From Coralloluteibacterium thermophilum (GTDB lineage: Bacteria; Pseudomonadota; Gammaproteobacteria; Xanthomonadales; Xanthomonadaceae): DNA of 64,000 bases. The notes under the pieces were generated by a model, which was given only the letters and a program-made list of their open reading frames with translations, had not been told where the DNA came from and ran no database searches. The stretch spans positions 116,513 through 180,512 of the forward strand of contig NZ_JBHSGG010000029.1 in assembly GCF_042654365.1 (NCBI RefSeq). Direction: 5' to 3'. How positions within the stretch are numbered: the first letter of the stretch is position 1; every line of letters starts with the position of its first letter. Shown here in pieces: positions 26,009-35,064 of this stretch. Position numbers and translations under genes: made by a program.

Positions 26009-27343
26009 ATGACCGAACCCACCCGCCGCATCGGCCCGCTGCTCGCGACCTTCATGGTCGCCAACAACATGATCGGCTCCGGCTTCTTCCTGCTGCCGGC
26101 AAGCCTCGCAGGCATGGGCAGCATCACCGCGCTGTCCTGGATCCTGGCGACGGTGCTGGCGGCGGTGCTCGGCATGACCTTCGCGCGGCTGGCGCGCACC
26201 TGCCCCGACCTGGAGAGCCCTGCCGACTACGTCACGCCCTCGCTCGGCCGCGATGCCGGCTTCCTCTCCGCCACGCTGTACTGGCTGTCCTCGTGGATCG
26301 GCAACAACGCCATCGCCGTCGCCGCGATCGGCTACCTCGTGGTGCTGCTGCCCGCGGCATGGCAGGGTGCCGAGCTGCAGGTGTACGGGCAGATCGGCCT
26401 GCTCTGGCTGGTGTTCGCGCTGAACCTGCTCGGCCCGAAGCCGATCGCGCGCTTCCAGTCCTTCTGCCTCGTGCTCGGCCTGCTGCCGGTGCTGATGGTG
26501 CTGGGCGGCGGCTGGACGAGCTTCGACGCCGACACCTTCGAGGCCGCCTGGAACACGACCGGCGCCGACTGGAACGAGGAAAACCCCGAGGCGCAGTCGG
26601 ACTTCTCCCTGACCTTCGGCGCGCTGGCGCCGATCTTCTGGGCCTTCATCGGCCTGGAGACCAGCGCCATGGTCGCGGGCGTGGTGCGCAACCCGTCGCG
26701 CAACGTCCCGCTGGCCACGCTCGGCGGCATCCTGATCGCCGGGACGGTCTACGTGGTGAGCTCGGTGCTGGTCATGGGCATCGTCCCGGCCGAGGTGCTG
26801 CACAGCTCCAGCGCGCCCTTCGCCGAGGTCGCCATGCGCGTGTTCGGCCCGTGGGCGGCCCTGCTGATCGCCGGCGCCGCGGCGCTCAAGGCCACCGGCA
26901 CGCTCGGCGGCTGGATGCTGGTGACCGGCGAATCCGGTGCGCGCGCCGCCCAGCGCGGGCTGCTGCCGGCGGTGTTCGGCCGCTACAACCGCAACGGCGC
27001 CGCCGCGAGCGGGCTGACCATCATCGTGATCGCGATGAGCGCGCTCGCCTGGATCACCAGCGCGCCGACCATCGGCCAGCAGTTCGGCACCATCATCAAC
27101 ATGGCGGTGCTGCTGGTGACCGTGGTCTACGCCGCGGCGGGCCTGACCCTCATCGTGGGCACGCCCGGCCACCGGCCGGGCATCGGCGACCGCGTGCTGG
27201 GCTGCGGCGCCATCGTCGCCTGCGCGCTGCTGATCCTCAGCTCGCCGCGCGCCGAAGCCCTGGGCGCCCTTGCCATCGCGGTGGTGGCGTGGATCGGCTT
27301 CCGCCTGTTCGCGCCGCGCGCGCCCGCAACCGCCACCGAGTAG
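26009..27343 (+). CDS. APC-family amino acid permease (444 aa)
   Basis: This is a twelve-helix amino-acid/polyamine transporter of the inner membrane. The N-terminal helix carries the substrate-carboxylate motif region NNMIGSGFFLLP (residues about 19-30). GLETSAMVAGVVRNPSRNVP near 210-230 is the typical TM6 and following loop of the AdiC/ornithine-antiporter-like branch. GGGGA six bases before ATG 26009 supports the start. The gene stands alone between the alkaline phosphatase hairpin and the RsxB-like gene. Substrate not assigned. Confidence 0.9.
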   Translation: MTEPTRRIGPLLATFMVANNMIGSGFFLLPASLAGMGSITALSWILATVLAAVLGMTFARLARTCPDLESPADYVTPSLGRDAGFLSATLYWLSSWIGNNAIAVAAIGYLVVLLPAAWQGAELQVYGQIGLLWLVFALNLLGPKPIARFQSFCLVLGLLPVLMVLGGGWTSFDADTFEAAWNTTGADWNEENPEAQSDFSLTFGALAPIFWAFIGLETSAMVAGVVRNPSRNVPLATLGGILIAGTVYVVSSVLVMGIVPAEVLHSSSAPFAEVAMRVFGPWAALLIAGAAALKATGTLGGWMLVTGESGARAAQRGLLPAVFGRYNRNGAAASGLTIIVIAMSALAWITSAPTIGQQFGTIINMAVLLVTVVYAAAGLTLIVGTPGHRPGIGDRVLGCGAIVACALLILSSPRAEALGALAIAVVAWIGFRLFAPRAPATATE

Positions 27344-27371
27344 ACCGCCGCCCGCGTGCGGGCCCGAGCCG

Positions 27372-27845
27372 ATGCAAGGCACCGACGACACACGCGCCAT
27401 GCGCATCGCCGCCATCGATGCGCTGCTGCCGCAGACCCAGTGCACGCGCTGCGGCTATCCGGCCTGCCGCCCCTACGCCGAGGCCATCGCCGACGGCGCG
27501 GCCGACATCGACCGCTGCCCGCCGGGCGGCGCCGCCGGCATCCGCGCGCTGGCCGCCCTGCTCGGCCGCGCGGCGAGGCCGCTCGACCCCGAGTGCGGCC
27601 AGGAGGGGCCGCCGCACGTCGTCGTGATCGACGAGGCGGTCTGCATCGGCTGCACCAAGTGCATCCAGGCCTGCCCGGTGGACGCCATCATCGGCGCGCC
27701 CAAGCGCATGCACACCATCCTTCCGGACGCCTGCACCGGCTGCGACCTGTGCATTCCGGCCTGTCCGGTCGACTGCATCCACCCGCGCCCGCGCACGGGC
27801 TTCGAGCCACTTCCGGCAGGGGGCGCTGACACACTCGCCGGGTAA
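27372..27845 (+). CDS. rsxB: RnfB/RsxB-type iron-sulfur protein, stand-alone (157 aa)
   Basis: This is an electron-transfer protein with three predicted 4Fe-4S clusters. A Fer4_21-type domain has Cys24, Cys27, Cys32 and Cys49 (QCTRCGYPACRPYAEAI). Two ferredoxin motifs follow, CIGCTKCIQACPVDAI and CTGCDLCIPACPVDCI. The N-terminal membrane helix of full RnfB is missing, and no rnfA, C, D, G or E is nearby, so it is probably soluble and serves another partner. ATG 27372 is used; ATG 27399 (MRIAAID) is the alternative. The symbol follows common usage for stand-alone homologues and does not imply a complete Rsx complex. Confidence 0.88.
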   Translation: MQGTDDTRAMRIAAIDALLPQTQCTRCGYPACRPYAEAIADGAADIDRCPPGGAAGIRALAALLGRAARPLDPECGQEGPPHVVVIDEAVCIGCTKCIQACPVDAIIGAPKRMHTILPDACTGCDLCIPACPVDCIHPRPRTGFEPLPAGGADTLAG

Positions 27846-27941
27846 GCTCGGGCCGCCGCATCCCCGTCCCCTCGCGAGGTCCGACATGCCCAGCCGCAGC
27901 TTTCCCGGCCGCCCGGCCGCCACGCCCCGGGGGCATTCCGC

Positions 27942-29246
27942 ATGAGCGACGCGAACGGCAACTGGCTGCTGCGCCTGTTCGGCGCCCGCGCAGGCGAGAC
28001 CGGCGCGGTGCTCGCCGGCTTCTCGATGTTCTTCCTGCTGTTCGCGGGCTACTTCATGCTGCGGCCGGTGCGCGAGACCATGGGCGTGGCCGGCGGCGTC
28101 GAGAACCTGCAGTGGCTGTTCACCGGCACCTTCGTCGCCATGCTGGTCGCGCTGCCGGTGTTCGGCAGCATCGCCTCCAAGGTGCGGCGGCGGCGCATCC
28201 TGCCGTGGACCTACGCCTTCTTCGCCAGCCACCTGGTGCTGTTCGCCATCGCCTTCTCGGCGGATCCCGACAACGTCGGCATCGCGCGGGCGTTCTACAT
28301 CTGGATCTCGGTCTTCAACATGCTCACCATCTCGGTGGCCTGGAGCGTGCTCGCCGACGTCTTCACGGTCGAGCAGGCCAAGCGCCTGTTCGCCCTCACC
28401 GTGGCCGGCGCCAGCCTCGGCGGCCTGACCGGGCCGCTCCTCGCCATCCAGCTGGTCGGGCCGATCGGCCATTCGGGCCTGATGTGGCTGTCGCTGGTCT
28501 TCCTGCTCGGCTCGGCGGTGGCCGGCCACGCGCTGCAGCGCTGGCGCGATGCGCATCCCTTCGGGCCGGAGGAGGAACTGGCGCGCGCGCGCCCGCTCGG
28601 CGGCAGCCCCTTCGCCGGCGCCACCACGGTCCTGCGCTCGCCCTACCTGCTGGGCATCGGCGCCTTCGTGCTGCTGCTGGCGAGCGTCACCACCTTCCTC
28701 TACTTCGAGCAGGCGCGCCTGGTGGCCGAGACCTTCAGCGACCGCACCGAGCAGACGCGGGTCTTCGGCACGCTCGACGCCATCGTGCAGACGCTCGCCA
28801 TCCTCACCCAGCTCTTCATCACGGGTCGCCTCGCACGGCGGCTGGGGGTCGGGGTGCTGCTCGTCGCGGTACCGCTGGTGGTGGCCGCGGGCTTCCTCTG
28901 GCTGGCCTTCGCCCCGGTCTTCGCGGTGTTCGCGGTGGTCATGGTGGTGCGGCGCGCGGGCGAGTACGCCCTGGTCCGTCCCGGCCGGGAAATGCTGTTC
29001 ACCGTGCTGACGGCCGAGGCCAAGTACAAGGCCAAGAACTTCATCGACACCGTGGTGTACCGCGGGGCGGATGCAGTGAGCGCCTGGGTCAAGGCCGCCG
29101 TGGACATGCTCGCCTCGAACCCCGCCGTCGCCGCCGTCATCGGTGCCGGCCTCGCCCTGGTCTGGGCGGGCACCGGCGGCGCCCTCGCCCGCGCCCAGGC
29201 GCGGCGTGCCGGGGAGAACGAGGCACAGCCGAGGAGTGAGACATGA
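27942..29246 (+). CDS. MFS protein of the ATP:ADP antiporter-like (NTT) family (434 aa)
   Basis: This is an integral membrane transporter with about twelve helices. SMFFLLFAGYFMLRPVRETMG near residues 28-48 (quoted in part: YFMLRPVRETMG) is the signature of the NTT/Npt-related MFS group that occurs in many free-living proteobacteria. Actual nucleotide exchange is proven only for intracellular bacteria and plastids, so the substrate here is open. The last codons and stop (TGA 29244-29246) lie at the beginning of the tandem repeat array, which therefore supplies the gene's end. Confidence 0.85.
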   Translation: MSDANGNWLLRLFGARAGETGAVLAGFSMFFLLFAGYFMLRPVRETMGVAGGVENLQWLFTGTFVAMLVALPVFGSIASKVRRRRILPWTYAFFASHLVLFAIAFSADPDNVGIARAFYIWISVFNMLTISVAWSVLADVFTVEQAKRLFALTVAGASLGGLTGPLLAIQLVGPIGHSGLMWLSLVFLLGSAVAGHALQRWRDAHPFGPEEELARARPLGGSPFAGATTVLRSPYLLGIGAFVLLLASVTTFLYFEQARLVAETFSDRTEQTRVFGTLDAIVQTLAILTQLFITGRLARRLGVGVLLVAVPLVVAAGFLWLAFAPVFAVFAVVMVVRRAGEYALVRPGREMLFTVLTAEAKYKAKNFIDTVVYRGADAVSAWVKAAVDMLASNPAVAAVIGAGLALVWAGTGGALARAQARRAGENEAQPRSET

Positions 29247-29718
29247 GGAGTGAGAAACCGAGAGAAGCGAGGTTGCGCACCTCACTCCCCTCACTCACAC
29301 CTCGGCCTGTCAGCCCCCTCCCTCGCGGGCAGCGGGGAGGACTGGAGAGAGGGCGCTTTGCGCAGGAGAGAGATCGAGAAGTGAGAAACCGGGAGATGCG
29401 AGGTTGCGCACCCTCACTCCCTCCACTCACTCCTCGGCCTGTCAGCCCCCTCCCCCGCGGATAGCGGGGGAGGGCTGGGGAGGGGGCGCTTTTGCAGGAG
29501 AGAGATCGAGAAGTGAGAGACGAGAGAACAAGCGACGACCTGCCCTCGCTTCTCACTCCTCCCCACTCATGTCTCAGCCCCACCTGCTCCTCCCCTGCGA
29601 AGCGGGGGAGGTTGGGAGGGGGCGCTTCTGCTGCGAGGAGCGAGACCTGAGGAGTGCGAAACAAGAGAAGCGCGACTGCCCCTCTCGTTTCTCACGTCTC
29701 TCCACTCACTTCTCGGCC
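29245..29718. repeat. Tandem array of about 3.5 palindromic repeat units
   Basis: Units start at 29245, 29376, 29508 and 29649 (spacing 131, 132 and 141). Each starts GAGxAGTGnGA, has a middle block ending in TCACTCCTC-like sequence, then a GC palindrome, then GGGGGCGCTT or close to it, then (units 1 and 2) AGGAGAGAGATC. The palindrome of unit 2 is a perfect 11-bp stem (29448-29458 with 29464-29474). Unit 4 is only the first half and runs into the traB-like gene. The array fills the whole gap between two convergent genes. No open frame inside looks coding. It could act as a two-way terminator or be a dispersed repeat family; no spacers, so it is not CRISPR. Confidence 0.85.
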
Positions 29719-30602
29719 TCGACAACCCGCGTCACGGACCAGCCGCGCTCCCGCAGGGCGGCGACGAGGCCGTCGTCGCCCACGAGATGCAGTGCGCCGA
29801 CCACGATCAGCACGTCGTCGTCGCCGCGGAGCAAGGCTTCGACCCTGGGCAGCCATGCGCGATTGCGCTCGACGTTGATGCGCCGGTAGGTCTCCGGCTG
29901 CTCGGCAAGTTCCTCGGCGACGGCCGCGACCAGCCCGTCGGCATCGCCCGCGCGCCACAGCGCGTGCAGGCGCAGCACGTCCTCGTGCAGGCGCGCGGGT
30001 TCGGCGACCACGCGGCGCAGACCGGCGAGCTGCTCGCGCAGCGGCGCGCCGGAGAGCGCGCGGATCTGGTCGTCGGCACGCTCCAGGCCGGAGGTCCGCT
30101 TGCCCGCCTCGCGCGCCCGCTGCATCAGCACCATGTCCACGCCGCGACTGGATTCGAGACCGGCGCGCGAGGCGGCGCTCAGGGCCAGCGTGAGGCTGGC
30201 GAACCACGGGCGCATGCCGCGCAGGGCGGCCGCGGGCACGCCCTGCGCCGCGGCCACGCGCTCGAACGACGCATAGTCGCTGCCGAGCAGGCTGGCCAGG
30301 TCCTCGCCTGCCGGCGCCTGCGCGGCGGTGGCCAGGCGGAGCGCGGTCGTCGGCGAGGTCGCCTCGGTGGGATCCAGCTCGAACACCACGTGCCCGGCGC
30401 GCGCGAAGGCCTCCTCGACCGCGGGCGCCAGCGGGTAGTCCTCGGCGCGCATGACGTGGATGGAGCCCAGCAGGGCGTGGGTCCGCCCGTCGGCCGTCTC
30501 GACCTGCCACAGCAGGGGGACGGGCCGGGCCTCGACGGCGGCGGGCGCCGCCACGCCCAGGGCGGACAGGGCGGCGACGAGGAAACCGAACAGGCGATGC
30601 AT
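29706..30602 (-). CDS. TraB/GumN family protein (298 aa)
   Basis: A probable periplasmic protein of the TraB/GumN (Tiki-like) family, some members of which are metalloproteases. A signal peptide covers about residues 1-25 (LVAALSALGVAAPAAVEA). The two conserved family motifs are present: LLGSIHV near residue 45 and VVGALHLVGDDGLVAAL near the C-terminus. The stop codon lies within the neighbouring repeat array. It follows the DUF1684 lipoprotein gene by a single base, so the two are co-transcribed. Function unknown. Confidence 0.88.
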   Translation of the reverse strand: MHRLFGFLVAALSALGVAAPAAVEARPVPLLWQVETADGRTHALLGSIHVMRAEDYPLAPAVEEAFARAGHVVFELDPTEATSPTTALRLATAAQAPAGEDLASLLGSDYASFERVAAAQGVPAAALRGMRPWFASLTLALSAASRAGLESSRGVDMVLMQRAREAGKRTSGLERADDQIRALSGAPLREQLAGLRRVVAEPARLHEDVLRLHALWRAGDADGLVAAVAEELAEQPETYRRINVERNRAWLPRVEALLRGDDDVLIVVGALHLVGDDGLVAALRERGWSVTRVVEAEK

Positions 30603-30603
30603 C

Positions 30604-31563
30604 TCAGGACTCCCGTGGCAGGCGCTTCTCGCCGGCGGTCACCGCCAGCTCCAGGCGGTTCTCCGGCGGAGGCAGGGGACAGGTGGCGTAGGCGGTGAAC
30701 GCGCACGGCGGGTTCATCGCCTTGTTGAAGTCGAGCACGGTGCGACCCGCGGCGTCGGGGCGCGGTGCGTCGAGGTAGCGCCCGGCGCCGTAGGTGTCGT
30801 GCCCGCTGGTGCGGTCCGCGAGGATCAGGAACAGCGCGCCGTCCTCGCCTTCCAGCGCCTGGAGGGTGAAGCCGGCGCCGTCCTTCTCGAAATGCACCTG
30901 GCCGGGGCTCGACATGCGCTCGATCGTGCCGACGACGCTGGGGATCTCCAGCGTGCGCGGCTCGGGATGCGGCTCGAAGCGCGCGACGATCCGCCAGGCC
31001 GGGTCGATCCCGTAGGCCGGCACCGCCTGCAGGGGCGAGGCCGCGGCGACCCGCGCGTCGCGCACGCGCAGGGCCACGCGCCCGCCGCGCTCGATCAGCA
31101 CGGCGCTCATGTGACCGTCGTCGAAGCCCAGCACGTCCGGTTGGCCGCCGCCATCCCCGGCGAGCACCACGGGGCCACGCAGCGGCACGTCGTTGACCGT
31201 CACCGGCGTGCGCCGGTCTGGCGTGAAGCGCACGCTGCCGTCCTCGCGCAGGTCGAACATGCCCAGGTGCGCGGGCCCGGTCGCGAGGCGGATGCCGTTG
31301 CCGCCGCTCGCACCGGCGTAGTGCGGGCCGCGCTCGATCCAGTGCAGGCCCACCAGCGACAGCCAGCCATCGGGCCGGCGCAGGGCCTGCAGGCGCTCGC
31401 GCCGCCACTGCTCGATCTCCGCGCGGTAGGCCTGCCGCTCGCGCGTCTCGGCCGCGTCCGGCCGCGCGGGCGCCTCCGACGTGCGTCCGCATCCCGTCAG
31501 CACGGCCAGTACGACCAGCGCAAGCCCGACGCCCGCAGCGCGCGCGATTCCCCCTTCCCTCAT
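30604..31563 (-). CDS. DUF1684 lipoprotein (319 aa)
   Basis: A DUF1684 protein of unknown function. An N-terminal signal with lipobox VLTGC puts the lipidated Cys at about 25. The family core is clear: DGWLSLVGLHWIERG near residues 64-78, and FNKAMNPPCAFTAYATCPLP near the end (20-residue hallmark). ATG 31563 is the only sensible start. It is the first gene of a two-gene unit with the TraB/GumN gene. Confidence 0.88.
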   Translation of the reverse strand: MREGGIARAAGVGLALVVLAVLTGCGRTSEAPARPDAAETRERQAYRAEIEQWRRERLQALRRPDGWLSLVGLHWIERGPHYAGASGGNGIRLATGPAHLGMFDLREDGSVRFTPDRRTPVTVNDVPLRGPVVLAGDGGGQPDVLGFDDGHMSAVLIERGGRVALRVRDARVAAASPLQAVPAYGIDPAWRIVARFEPHPEPRTLEIPSVVGTIERMSSPGQVHFEKDGAGFTLQALEGEDGALFLILADRTSGHDTYGAGRYLDAPRPDAAGRTVLDFNKAMNPPCAFTAYATCPLPPPENRLELAVTAGEKRLPRES

Positions 31564-31632
31564 GCGTCCTCCCCGATGTCCGCGAGCAGCGGACGAATCT
31601 AGCAGGATGCGCGCCGCCTGCCGCGCGCGTCC

Positions 31633-33456
31633 CTAGCGCCCGCGCATGAACAGCCCGTCGAGCTGGGCCTTGCTCAACTGCACCCAGGTGGGCCGTCCAT
31701 GGTTGCACTGGCCCGAACGCTCGGTCGCCTCCATGTCGCGCAGCAGGGCGTTCATTTCCGGCAGGGTGAGCCTGCGGTTGGCGCGCACCGAGCCGTGGCA
31801 GGCCATGGTGCTCAGCAGGGCGTTCTGCGCTTCCTCGATGCGCCGCGTGCTGCCGTGCTCGACCAGGTCGGACAGCACGTCGAGCGCGAGCTGGCGTGGA
31901 TCCGCACCGTCGAGGATGGCCGGAACCGCGCGCACCGTGAGCGACTGCGGGCCGGCCCGGCGCAGCTCGAAGCCGAGCGCGTCCAGCGCCTCGGCATGCT
32001 GCTCGGCGGCATCCGCCTCGCGCTCGCTGACCGCCAGGGCCAGCGGCACCAGCAACGGCTGGCTGCGGATGCCCTCCCCCGCATGGGCGGCCTTCAGCCG
32101 CTCGTAGGTGATGCGCTCGTGCGCCGCGTGCATGTCCACCAGCACCAGCCCCTCGGCGTTCTCGGCCAGCACGAACACGCCATGCAGCTGGGCGATGGCG
32201 AAGCCCAGCGGCGGCGCGGCGGCGGGATCCTCGGGTGCCAGTGCGACGTTGGACGCCTCCGGCAGCGGCGCCCGCTCGGCGGTCGTCGGGCCGTACAGCG
32301 CGGCATAGGCGGGCAACTGCTCGCGCACGGCCAGCGCGATGCCCGGCTGCTGTGGCACCGCCCGGCCCCAGCCCATGCCGCCGGACGCCCTGGCGCCGTC
32401 CGGCGCACGCGCGCCGTCGGACGCCGGCAGCGGCACGTGACCGCCCTCGCCGCCGGCGCGCGCGGCGCCGAGCGCTTCCTGCAGGGTGCGGTAGACGAAA
32501 TCGTGCAGGCGCCGCCCGTCGCGGAAGCGCACCTCGTGCTTGGCGGGATGCACGTTGACGTCGACGCGGCGCGGGTCGAGTTCGAGGAACAGCACGTAGG
32601 CGGGATGGCGACCGTGGTACAGCACGTCCGCGTAGGCCTGCCGCACCGCGTGGCCGATGGTGCGGTCGCGGACCGCACGGCCGTTGACGAACAGGTACTG
32701 CTGGTCGGGGCTGCTGCGCGAGGCCCTCGGCAGCCCGATCCAGCCGGACAGGCGCAGGTCGTCGCTGCTGGTCTGGGAAACGGCCAGGCAGGCGGCGCCG
32801 AACTCGCCGCCGAGCGCTTCCGCCGCACGCGCCAGCCGCGCCGCCGAGTCCTGCGCGGCGCGGTAATGCCGGGTCGGACGGCCGTTGTGCGCCACCCGCA
32901 GCTCCACGTCCGGGCGCGCCAGCGCCAGCGACTTCAGCCAGTCCTCGATGTGCCCGAGCTCGGTGCGCTCGGCCTTCAGGAAGCGGCGCCGCGCCGGCAC
33001 GTTGTAGAACAGCTCGCGCACCTCGATGGTGGTGCCGAAGGGATGCGGATGCGGAACCACCGGCTGCGCGCGTCCGCCGTCGATCTCCAGGCGGGCGCCG
33101 TGTTCGGCACCCGCGGCCCGGCTGGTGAGCGCGAAGCGGCTGACCGCGGCGATGGAGGGCAGCGCCTCGCCGCGGAAGCCGAGCGTGGCGACCGCCTCCA
33201 GGTCGTCCATGCTCGCGATCTTGCTCGTGGCATGGCGCGAGACCGCCAGCGGCAGCTCCTCGGCGGCGATGCCGCAGCCGTCGTCGCGCACGCGGATCAG
33301 GCGGATGCCGCCTTCCTCCAGCTCCACGTCGATGCGGCGCGCGCCGGCGTCGACCGCGTTCTCGACCAGTTCCTTGACCACGGAAGCAGGCCGCTCGACC
33401 ACCTCGCCGGCGGCGATCTGGTCGATGAGGAGGTCGGGAAGCGGTCGGATCGGCAC
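31633..33456 (-). CDS. mutL: DNA mismatch repair protein MutL (607 aa)
   Basis: MutL couples mismatch recognition by MutS to strand cleavage. The GHKL ATPase domain shows KELVENAVDAGA (Asn33), DDGCGI (58-63), ATSKI and GFRGEAL (93-99). The C-terminal domain keeps an endonuclease-type motif DMHAAHERITYE (Asp441-Glu452), with ACHGSVR and CNHGRP downstream. That is the nicking form found in bacteria without MutH, unlike E. coli MutL. GTG 33456 is chosen because MPIRPLPDLLIDQIAAGEVV is the universal N-terminus. It follows the amidase gene by 40 bases, the usual tsaE-amidase-mutL order. Confidence 0.96.
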   Translation of the reverse strand: MPIRPLPDLLIDQIAAGEVVERPASVVKELVENAVDAGARRIDVELEEGGIRLIRVRDDGCGIAAEELPLAVSRHATSKIASMDDLEAVATLGFRGEALPSIAAVSRFALTSRAAGAEHGARLEIDGGRAQPVVPHPHPFGTTIEVRELFYNVPARRRFLKAERTELGHIEDWLKSLALARPDVELRVAHNGRPTRHYRAAQDSAARLARAAEALGGEFGAACLAVSQTSSDDLRLSGWIGLPRASRSSPDQQYLFVNGRAVRDRTIGHAVRQAYADVLYHGRHPAYVLFLELDPRRVDVNVHPAKHEVRFRDGRRLHDFVYRTLQEALGAARAGGEGGHVPLPASDGARAPDGARASGGMGWGRAVPQQPGIALAVREQLPAYAALYGPTTAERAPLPEASNVALAPEDPAAAPPLGFAIAQLHGVFVLAENAEGLVLVDMHAAHERITYERLKAAHAGEGIRSQPLLVPLALAVSEREADAAEQHAEALDALGFELRRAGPQSLTVRAVPAILDGADPRQLALDVLSDLVEHGSTRRIEEAQNALLSTMACHGSVRANRRLTLPEMNALLRDMEATERSGQCNHGRPTWVQLSKAQLDGLFMRGR

Positions 33457-33496
33457 GGCGGTCCCACAGGCGGACGGCCGTCGATTGTAGAGGGTG

Positions 33497-34957
33497 TCAG
33501 CCCGGACCGCCGGTGCCGGCGAAGGCGCCGCCCGCGGGGACGCCGCTGCCGGCGGGGATGCGCAGGCGCTGGCCCACGCGCACGGTGTCGCCGGTGAGGT
33601 TGTTGGCCGAGCGCAGGCTCGCCAGGCTGATGCCGTGGCGCGCGGCGATGGAGGAAAGCGTGTCGCCGCGCGCGACGAGGTGCTCGCGCTCGATGCCGGA
33701 GCCGCGCGCTTCCGCCCGCGCCGCGAACAGCGTGCCCGGCGGCGGCTGCGAATTGAAATAGCCGCGGATGCCGCCGAGCAGCGCCTGGGCGAGCCGCGCG
33801 CGGTGCGCGGGATCGTTGAGGCGGCGCTCGTCCTCGCGGTTGCTGATGAAGGCGGTCTCCACCAGCATCGAGGGCACGTCCGGCGAGCGCAGCACCACGA
33901 AGTTGGCGTACTCGACGTTCGACTTGTGGGTCTTGCCGAGCTGGCGCAGGCCCTGCAGCACGTGGCGCGCCGCATCGTCGGAGGCCTTCATCGTGGCGCT
34001 CTGCGACAGGTCGAGCAGCACCGAGGCGAGCACGCCGTCCTTGCCCTCAAGGCTCACGCCGCCCACGAGGTCGGCGGCATTCTCCTTGTCGGCGAGCCAG
34101 CGCGCGGCCTCGCTCGATGCGCCGCGGTGCGACAGCACGTACACCGACGAGCCCGAGGGCGCCTCGCGCGGCGAGGCGTCGGCGTGGATCGAGATGAAGA
34201 GGTCCGCCCGCGCCTCGCGCGCGATCTGGTAGCGGCGCTGCAGAGGGATGAACACGTCGCGGTCGCGGGTCAGCACCGCGCGCATGCCCTCCTCCGCATC
34301 GACGATGCGCGCCAGCTCGCGCGCCACCGCCAGGGTGATGTCCTTCTCCCGCGTGCCGGCCGCGCCGATGGCGCCGGGATCGCGACCGCCGTGTCCGGCG
34401 TCGATGGCGATGACGAGGTCGCGCTGGTTGCCGCCGAACATGTCCTCGATGGTGCGCGCGGCGGCCGGTGCGGCGACGGCGCCCGCGGCGGGCACCACGG
34501 CGGTCGCGGCGGCCTCCACGGCAGTGGCCGTCGCCGAGGCCACGGCGGCGGCCCGGCCGGGTTCGCCCCGGAGCTCCAGGACGAGCTGGCTGACGCCGCC
34601 GCTGCGCTGCACGAAGCTGCGCGGCTGCACGCTGGAAGCGAGGTCGAACACCACGCGCAGGTCGCCCTCGGTGGGCGTGCCGGTGCGGACGCCGGCGACG
34701 ACGCCGTTGGGCGCCGGCGCACGGAATCCGCCGGCCAGGCGCGCGCCCTTGAGGTCCACCACGAGGCGATGCGGGTTCTGCAGGGTGAACAGGGTGTGCT
34801 CGCCGACGTCGTCGAGCTCGAGCACGGCGCGGGTGTGCGACTCCGCATCCACCACCTGCAGGCTGCGCAGCTCCGTCGCGAGCGAGGCCGCGCACGCGAA
34901 GCAGCCGGCGAGCGCCAGCAACGTCGTGGACAGCAGCGATGGCAGGCCCCTGGACAT
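33497..34957 (-). CDS. N-acetylmuramoyl-L-alanine amidase, AMIN + Amidase_3 + LysM (486 aa)
   Basis: A periplasmic zinc amidase that splits septal peptidoglycan. Order of domains: signal peptide (about 1-28), AMIN domain (about 30-120), an Ala-rich linker, Amidase_3 (about 180-400) with zinc and catalytic residues in IDAGHGGRDPG, ISIHADAS and MLVETAFISNRED, and a C-terminal LysM (HLVARGDTLSSIAARHGISL). The LysM makes it AmiB-like in layout. ATG 34957 is preferred to TTG 34993 since it gives a normal signal peptide. An AT-rich leader precedes it. The precise name (amiB or amiC) cannot be decided from sequence alone. Confidence 0.93.
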   Translation of the reverse strand: MSRGLPSLLSTTLLALAGCFACAASLATELRSLQVVDAESHTRAVLELDDVGEHTLFTLQNPHRLVVDLKGARLAGGFRAPAPNGVVAGVRTGTPTEGDLRVVFDLASSVQPRSFVQRSGGVSQLVLELRGEPGRAAAVASATATAVEAAATAVVPAAGAVAAPAAARTIEDMFGGNQRDLVIAIDAGHGGRDPGAIGAAGTREKDITLAVARELARIVDAEEGMRAVLTRDRDVFIPLQRRYQIAREARADLFISIHADASPREAPSGSSVYVLSHRGASSEAARWLADKENAADLVGGVSLEGKDGVLASVLLDLSQSATMKASDDAARHVLQGLRQLGKTHKSNVEYANFVVLRSPDVPSMLVETAFISNREDERRLNDPAHRARLAQALLGGIRGYFNSQPPPGTLFAARAEARGSGIEREHLVARGDTLSSIAARHGISLASLRSANNLTGDTVRVGQRLRIPAGSGVPAGGAFAGTGGPG

Positions 34958-35064
34958 GGGCGCGATTGAAGCACCCGGATTTTGTAAAAGCAATACGAAA
35001 TTTGCCTTATTTATCCGTAGCCTGCCGGTTCTTCCTCATACTTAGCTAAGATTCAGGCTGTAAA
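34958..35064 (-). promoter_or_regulatory. AT-rich leader with probable promoter for the amidase-mutL unit
   Basis: These 107 bases are far richer in A/T than everything around them and separate tsaE from the amidase. Read on the minus strand, TTTACA lies 18 bases before TATGAG, a plausible but imperfect sigma70 pair. The palindrome CTTAGCTAAG (35041-35050) falls between them. The exact promoter is uncertain. Confidence 0.4.

Noticed and set aside
29245..29718. Possible CRISPR array
   Set aside because: Units are 131-141 bases, adjoin without unique spacers and have internal palindromes; no cas genes nearby.
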